Source: Teratosphaeria epicoccoides
Lineage: Eukaryota > Ascomycota > Dothideomycetes > Mycosphaerellales > Teratosphaeriaceae
Assembly (NCBI GenBank): GCA_021401465.1
Contig: JADDMT010000047.1
Coordinates: 168,979 to 232,978, forward strand
Direction: 5' to 3'
Length of the DNA stretch: 64,000 nt
The notes beneath the pieces were generated by a model, which was not told where the DNA came from, searched no databases, and was given only the letters and a program-made list of their open reading frames with translations. A program made the translations under genes and the position numbers. Below are positions 58,960 through 64,000 of the stretch, piece after piece; position 1 is the stretch's first letter, and the number at the start of each line of letters is the position of its first letter.

Positions 58960-60270
58960 CTAAGCGACGACACTGAATTCATACTGAGCATAATTCAGCG
59001 CCGGCTCGGTCGTAGGCGTAAAGATCTGCCACTGGTCACGACCCCATTGCGGGTTGTTGATGCCGTCGATCCACTGCAACGGCCGTCAGCCTGCATTCGC
59101 CAAACAACAGCGCTCAATGAAACTCACATCTTGCGTCTCAATCACGATACAGCCATACTTTTCAACGTACGTCGTAGTGTTCAAATGCTGCTGATCACTC
59201 TTCACAGGTATTGTCCCGTTCTGGCCGTTACACGTATAGATCTGAAGGCCCTGCTGGTTCGTGCTCAGACTCATCTGGATACCGGTACTCGGTGCCGACA
59301 TTCGCAAAACTTCTAAACCCGGATCATCTGGCTGGCTGTATCGAGGACGATCGAGAATGAAGGCGTTGTCGTAGCCTACGCAGCCAGTGCCGCAGGAGTT
59401 GTCGAGGGTGAAGATGTCCTGGCCGATCTGCTTGCCGGGCTTGGTAAAGTCATAGGCAGTGCCATTGGTGATGTTGATGCCACCCTCGGGGACCTCTATG
59501 CCGTCAATGTCAATTATGCGGTCGGCGTATGGCATGTAGAGGGTGTTGTTCAGCACAGTGACGGCCTCCTCGTCCACGTAGGCACCAAGATTCCAGTAAA
59601 TATGGTTGGCAAGCATGATCGGGGTGGCTTCGTTCATTGGGATGGAAACAAGACGCGAGATAAACGCTGGTGCATCTGTCAGCGTGTAGGTCGCAACATT
59701 CAGCACGTCCCCTGGAAAGCCCGATTGAGCAGCGTCGTAGAAGACAAATGTGACGCTGTTGCCAGTGTACGAGGCGACCGTCCAATTCTGCTGGTCGTAC
59801 CCGACGAAGCCACCATGCAGAGTATCCTCGCCGCCATGCTCGTTCTCAGGGATGTGACTCGTCTGCCCATTAATGGTGAAAGTGCCGTTCTTGATGCTAA
59901 CGGCCCTGTCAGCGAAGGCAAAATCTTTTGCAAGAGAGACAGACACTCACCGGTTAGCATAGCGTCCAACGATTGCGCCAAAGTAAGTATGATTGGTCTC
60001 AGTGTCGGTCAGGTACCGGGTACCATTGTCATATCCTATCACGACATCCTGAGGCACTCCGTTCTTATCTTTGACCCACAGGTTTGTAAGTCGAGCACCA
60101 TATGGTATGAACGAGGCACTGATGCCGTCTGCGACGAGGGTGAAGTTCTCAAACGGATCACCCGAAAACGGCGCGAATGGTGAAGCACTGCTGTTATAGG
60201 TGCTCGCCGTATTGTAAGCATTAGCAAGAGTCGACGCCGCCAAAACCAGCGCGCTGGAGCGAAAGAGCAT
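58960..60270 (-). CDS. Secreted aldose 1-epimerase (galactose mutarotase family), 403 aa
   Basis: Interconverts alpha and beta anomers of sugars such as galactose and glucose. Three exons: 60270-59951, 59905-59128 and 59073-58960. Introns GTGAGT...CAG at 59906-59950 (45 bp) and 59074-59127 (54 bp). The second intron hides the true C-terminus: splicing joins IVIETQD to WIDGINNPQWG, restoring the conserved end, and the stop moves from 59086 to 58960. Signal peptide about 1-18 (MLFRSSALVLAASTLANA). GRYANR spans intron 1. Expected catalytic residues: H137 (TLHGG), H208 (ANHIYWNL), D286 (GYDNAF) and E363 (IVIETQ). Several N-glycosylation sites. All key residues are present, so it looks functional. 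Probably acts outside the cell or in the wall. Confidence 0.93.
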
Positions 60271-61049
60271 TGCGACTCTGTCGATTGCACGTCTTGCCTT
60301 CAGATCTGGGTCTCCGGCTCCTTGATGCCTTGCACGAGACGTTGTTCAAAGCACACGCTTGGCTAGAATCGGGTGAAGTGCAACAGAAGCATCAATCGCG
60401 TGGTGGGTCGCATCCCGCATTCTTATGGGAACTCTACCCAACCCCCATCATGGCCAGTGCATACTGTCCGTGCCTGCAGCCCGCGCTCGTTACAGAGCCA
60501 ACCTGGGATATCGCGGGAGCGGATGACTTCATTATTGATCCTGCAGTGCTACTCACCCCCTCGACCGCTGCAGTGGCTAACAAGTGGGCAACCAAGCGAA
60601 ATCTCTCCACAGAGGGATTTCTCCACATCTCCGCATGCAGCGACCACGTGAATACGATGGAACCAAACTCAATAAGGCACAAGAGTATGTAGATCAATTG
60701 CTCGTTTTTCGGAAAAATACAGTTGCACGAATCTGGTGCAGGTGCGGACTGAGCGGCACAGCAAGCGGAGACAAGCCTACAGCCCATGTGGTCAGCACGC
60801 TCCTAGACCTCCAGACTTGATGAATGGTCATCGATGCATCAGTCAGCATGGATCAGGGTTGTCGGACTGATCGATGCTTCCTTACATTTGTACAGCCACA
60901 ACATAAGCAGCAACCGCTTGACCTGTGTATCGAATGGTCATTAGTCACGATCAATACAGGTTCTTCTCATGAGGACCACTCTGGTACAAATGCATACACC
61001 GACTTTGTGTAGCCAATCATCGAACCCGCCCGAAGCCGACATCTCATAA
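60271..61049. other. Intergenic: epimerase promoter and laccase 3' flank
   Basis: 779 bp between two genes on the same strand. I see no clear TATA box for the epimerase. Open frames on both strands (for example a 140-codon + strand one at 60270-60692) have no recognisable domain and are not called. Confidence 0.5.
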
Positions 61050-63134
61050 TCACAGTCCGTCACCAATCTGGTCGACAACATCGCGATTCGTCCAAGCATC
61101 CCAATCAGTGCAAGTCTGATACACGCTACTGTTGAAAGACAACTTCTGAATATCGTCGGGCCGCTCGATGATTGACCACACGAAGCCGGCATCCAGATGC
61201 CAAGCAATATCTGCATTCAGCATCAGTATGTGTGGCTCAGACGATCGACAGATAATCAGACTTACGGCAATGGAATGGCCAAGCACCCGGGTTGTCCTGA
61301 TTCCACTGCACGACAATGTAATGGAACGGCAGCAGCATTTGCACATCGCGACGTTGCGGGTTGCTTGGGTTTGTGATCGTGCCGTCCCAGCACGATCCGT
61401 ACTTGTCGGCTCGCTTCTCCTTGAACGCATCATCGATGAGATTGTGCTTGATGTCGCGCCTGCTAGGATGGTCACTTGTGATGCCGCTTGTGTCTGTGCC
61501 GGGCGAAGTGTGACCTTCCCAATTGCCGAAGACAGTGTTGTTGTTCGAGCACTCGCCCTCTTGCAGGACGAACATATTGTGTCCTACTCTTATGGTCAGT
61601 ATGCAAGATCGAATCTGCCAAGCGACAGTAAATATGTTATGGTGCTCACCATGCACATGCATAGGATGCGGCTGAGGCCCGGTGTTCTCTACGACGAACA
61701 GCAGGCTATTATCCGAGCCGTAGTTATGCACGTTCGCAATGTAAGGAAAGTCGAGATCTCCACTCTTGACGCTGAGCAGAAATGGGTCGTTGTAGTCCAC
61801 GCGCATTGTGCGGTTTTGCAAGTACCAAAGTAGATTCGTGCCGTTGGATCTAGATTCTATAGGCATGATCTCCACTACCGACGGCGTGGATGGCGTGATC
61901 GGGTAGTAGGGTATGGTCTCGGAGAGCGGGTCATTGCCGCAGTAAGAGTTGTACGCATCGGGTGCTGGTGAAGAGGTTGGGGCAATCGTCCGGTCCGCAT
62001 CCTGATAGAAGACTGCCGCCTTTGCTTCGTCGCCACCTTTCGTCGGCCAGCAGTTGGGCGGCTTGTAAGCGCGCAGCCAGACGGCATCACCTGGACTTCC
62101 AGTAGCTTTGACCAGTACATCGGACCGCTGCCCGACAGACAGGGTGACTACGTCTGCTTCGTATGGTTCGATGGGTACGAAATCATTCGCGATGATTGTG
62201 AAGTGATGATTGTCGATGGTAATCTTTTGCACGGCTGCGCCAGAGACGTTTATCAATCGCAAGCGATAGGTTTTGCCAGATGTGAAGTTGAAGCTAGCAA
62301 GGGGCGCATCGTTGCCTTGGTAAGAGTTCTTGCCGTTGATCAGGTTGTTGTCAGATCGGGGGATGTTGAACGCCGGTAGTGGCTCAAGCAAGGCCGCTGT
62401 GATCTGTTGATAATATGCGTGTGTCCAGTCTGTGGCAACGACGGGGCCAAGATCCTCGTCGTAGTCCGCGTTCGACGGTCCATAAATGACTATTGGGCCT
62501 GTCAAGCCGCTACCATATTGCGAAGAGTAATGTGCATGCCACCAAGAACTGCCGTATAATGAAGCCTGCCAGTAGTACGTGAACGATGACCCAGGCGCAA
62601 TTGGACACTGTGCTATTCCCGGTGCTCCATGCTCCCATGGCGTCCCTTTCTGCAAAACCCCGTGCCAATGAATCGAAGTGCCCTCGTCTGGGATATTGTT
62701 CGTGACCTTCACCTGAATCCAGTCGCCCCAGTTGGCCTCGATCATTGGTCCTGGGAACTGTCCGTTCGTTAAAAGACAAGTCGTGTTGACACCATCCGGT
62801 GCGCAGCTGGCTTTGGTGATACTCCAGTCGTAGAACCGGGTGACACCAGTGTTTGGAGTGTTCTCATAGTAGTTCGTGTTCTTGGCCGTCGCTGTGCCCC
62901 AGGGAAATCCATTTGGTAGAGGATTATTCGTGAGGAAGTGAGGCAGACTAGGGGCGCTGGACGTCCCGAGAGGGGACAAAGCTGACCATTGTTAGACGGA
63001 TACTCACGCAGTGCGAATTTTCAAGCTTGTGACGTGCTGTTGGAGTCACCCGAACTGGACCATTGTGCTTGCGGAAAGCCGCCCGAGTCTCTGGCAGCCA
63101 GAGTTGCTGTAACAGCCTGCCCAAACGCTGGCAT
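61050..63134 (-). CDS. Laccase-type multicopper oxidase
   Basis: Oxidises phenolics while reducing O2 to water through four coppers. Certain exons: 62981-61650, 61583-61266, 61210-61050. The introns at 61584-61649 (66 bp, in frame, stop-free) and 61211-61265 (GTAAGT...CAG) are fixed by the copper motifs they interrupt. Copper ligands: HWHG and SSWWHAHYS in the N-terminal cupredoxin domain, HPMHVHGHN at about residues 467-475, and WPFHCHIAWHLDAGF at about 574-588. The residue ten after the T1 Cys is Phe. The C-terminus is ...QIGDGL, close to the DSGL plug of ascomycete laccases. The first exon is uncertain: ATG 63134 with a weak GTGACT donor at 63049 and acceptor at 62982 restores frame (631 aa), but it gives no clear signal peptide. 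N-glycosylation sites suggest secretion. Confidence 0.88.
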
Positions 63135-63910
63135 ATTGATGGAGAAGGCGTTGTTTAATAGAAAGAAGCAACTTGGTCTTCGTGGAATGCGGTATGAGCT
63201 GTGTCCCGTTGCAGCCGGACCGTGCTATATATCTCGCAACCCAAGATGGCGAGTCGGTCCTCGTCCATATCGACCTGGCAACCATCACTGCATTACGATG
63301 TCGCTGTCGCTGTTCGAACGTGGTCAGCCACCGACATAAAATTAGCTATTTCATACTGTCAACAGACGCGCTCAGACTCTCAGCTCGAACTCTCCGTGCG
63401 ACCCAACGCCTAATCCCGTCACATCTCCGAAGCCGCGTGTCAGATATCCTTCCAGTGGCGTTCAACCTCCCGGTCACGAGCTTCTGGCCGGCCATCAGCA
63501 CTCGTAGACCTATTGCAGCAGCGACACATGGGCTCTGCTCTCAGCAGGACGTTCAGCCGCTTACTGCTGCGGACGCTAGTGCGGATCTCACGTCGTCTTC
63601 CCAACTGCCTTCGAGAGCACGCGAACGGGATGTGACAGGGAGATAGAGGTAGGTGTGCCAGCCATGGCCCAAGACTCATCTGATCCTGGAGGAACGATGC
63701 TATAACTCAAAGGACCACTGCGCTGTTCGCAGGCTAAATAGCGAAGATCCGCGTAGCCGCAGGCATTCTTTCGACATTCAAGGTGAGCTGGCAAATCGCT
63801 TTGCAGAATGCGCTCCTTGACTTTGAGGTCCCTTGTGGGCCAGCGCTGATGGGTTGACTCGTGAACGTTTGATGCAGTGATCAGCAACTGGTACATCCTG
63901 CATCACAGCC
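63135..63910. other. Subtelomeric spacer: laccase promoter, no telomere-associated repeat
   Basis: 776 bp between the laccase start and the telomere. A TATATA on the - strand at about 63226-63232 is roughly 95 bp upstream of the proposed laccase ATG. Overlapping open frames on both strands have no recognisable domain. I see no tandem subtelomeric repeat, no helicase fragment and no second transposon. Confidence 0.55.
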
Positions 63911-64000
63911 TTAGGGTTAGGGTTAGGGTTAGGGTTAGGGTTAGGGTTAGGGTTAGGGTTAGGGTTAGGGTTAGGGTTAGGGTTAGGGTTAGGGTTAGGG
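63911..64000 (+). repeat. Telomere, (TTAGGG)15
   Basis: Fifteen perfect TTAGGG units run to the window edge with the G-rich strand pointing outward, as at a natural right chromosome end. No degenerate units at the junction (CATCACAGCC then TTAGGG). Confidence 0.99.

Noticed and set aside
59086..59946. Epimerase as two separate or truncated genes
   Set aside because: Two introns restore one 403-residue protein with GRYANR and the C-terminal WIDGINNPQWG in place.
60270..60692. 140-codon + strand frame between the epimerase and the laccase
   Set aside because: No recognisable features; overlaps the epimerase promoter.
63588..63896. 102-codon - strand frame next to the telomere
   Set aside because: No conserved motif and several overlapping frames of similar length; cannot be supported.

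Overview
The window is the end of a filamentous ascomycete chromosome (Pezizomycotina; a dothideomycete is likely but not proven). The right edge is 15 perfect TTAGGG repeats with the G-rich strand running outward. Next to it lie three intron-containing host genes. Everything left of about 55.93 kb is nested transposons whose reading frames are full of stops, mostly TAG where a related frame needs Trp or Gln. Aligned copies within the window differ mainly by CpA to TpA changes on both strands, the signature of repeat-induced point mutation (RIP).

Transposon layer. Two chromodomain Ty3/Gypsy families are present. GyA (360-bp LTR, TG...CA, 8,169-bp unit, one 1,654-codon gag-pol frame) has four copies: GyA-1 (1-3699, left part outside the window), GyA-2 (11457-27799, + strand), GyA-3 (19139-27307, - strand, inside GyA-2) and GyA-4 (31824-53719, - strand). 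GyB (418-bp LTR, 4,828-bp internal region) has two head-to-tail copies that share the middle LTR (8360-8777); GyA-2 sits inside GyB-2. A PIF/Harbinger element (30547-55930) is split by GyA-4. GyA-4 is split by a 13.7-kb Plavaka-like (CACTA/KDZ-type) DNA transposon (35070-48782). Target-site duplications and length arithmetic close exactly: removing each insert with its duplication restores reading frames and lengths. The nesting order is therefore well supported.

The most unusual features are three. First, both Gypsy families carry an antisense gene between the chromodomain and the 3' LTR; the GyA version has its own TATA box. Second, the Plavaka-like element carries at least five extra coding regions besides its transposase, including a class I SAM-dependent methyltransferase and a MYND zinc-finger protein. 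Third, GyA-2 and GyA-3 form an inverted repeat with arms of about 7.7 kb.

Host layer, all on the - strand and transcribed away from the telomere: a BuGZ/ZNF207-type C2H2 protein (56519-58383), a secreted aldose 1-epimerase (58960-60270) and a laccase-type multicopper oxidase (61050-63134). I resolved their introns by reading conserved motifs across splice sites. These genes show no RIP-type stops. The laccase starts less than 0.8 kb from the telomere repeats. The epimerase and laccase may both act outside the cell, but I see no evidence of a shared pathway beyond adjacency.
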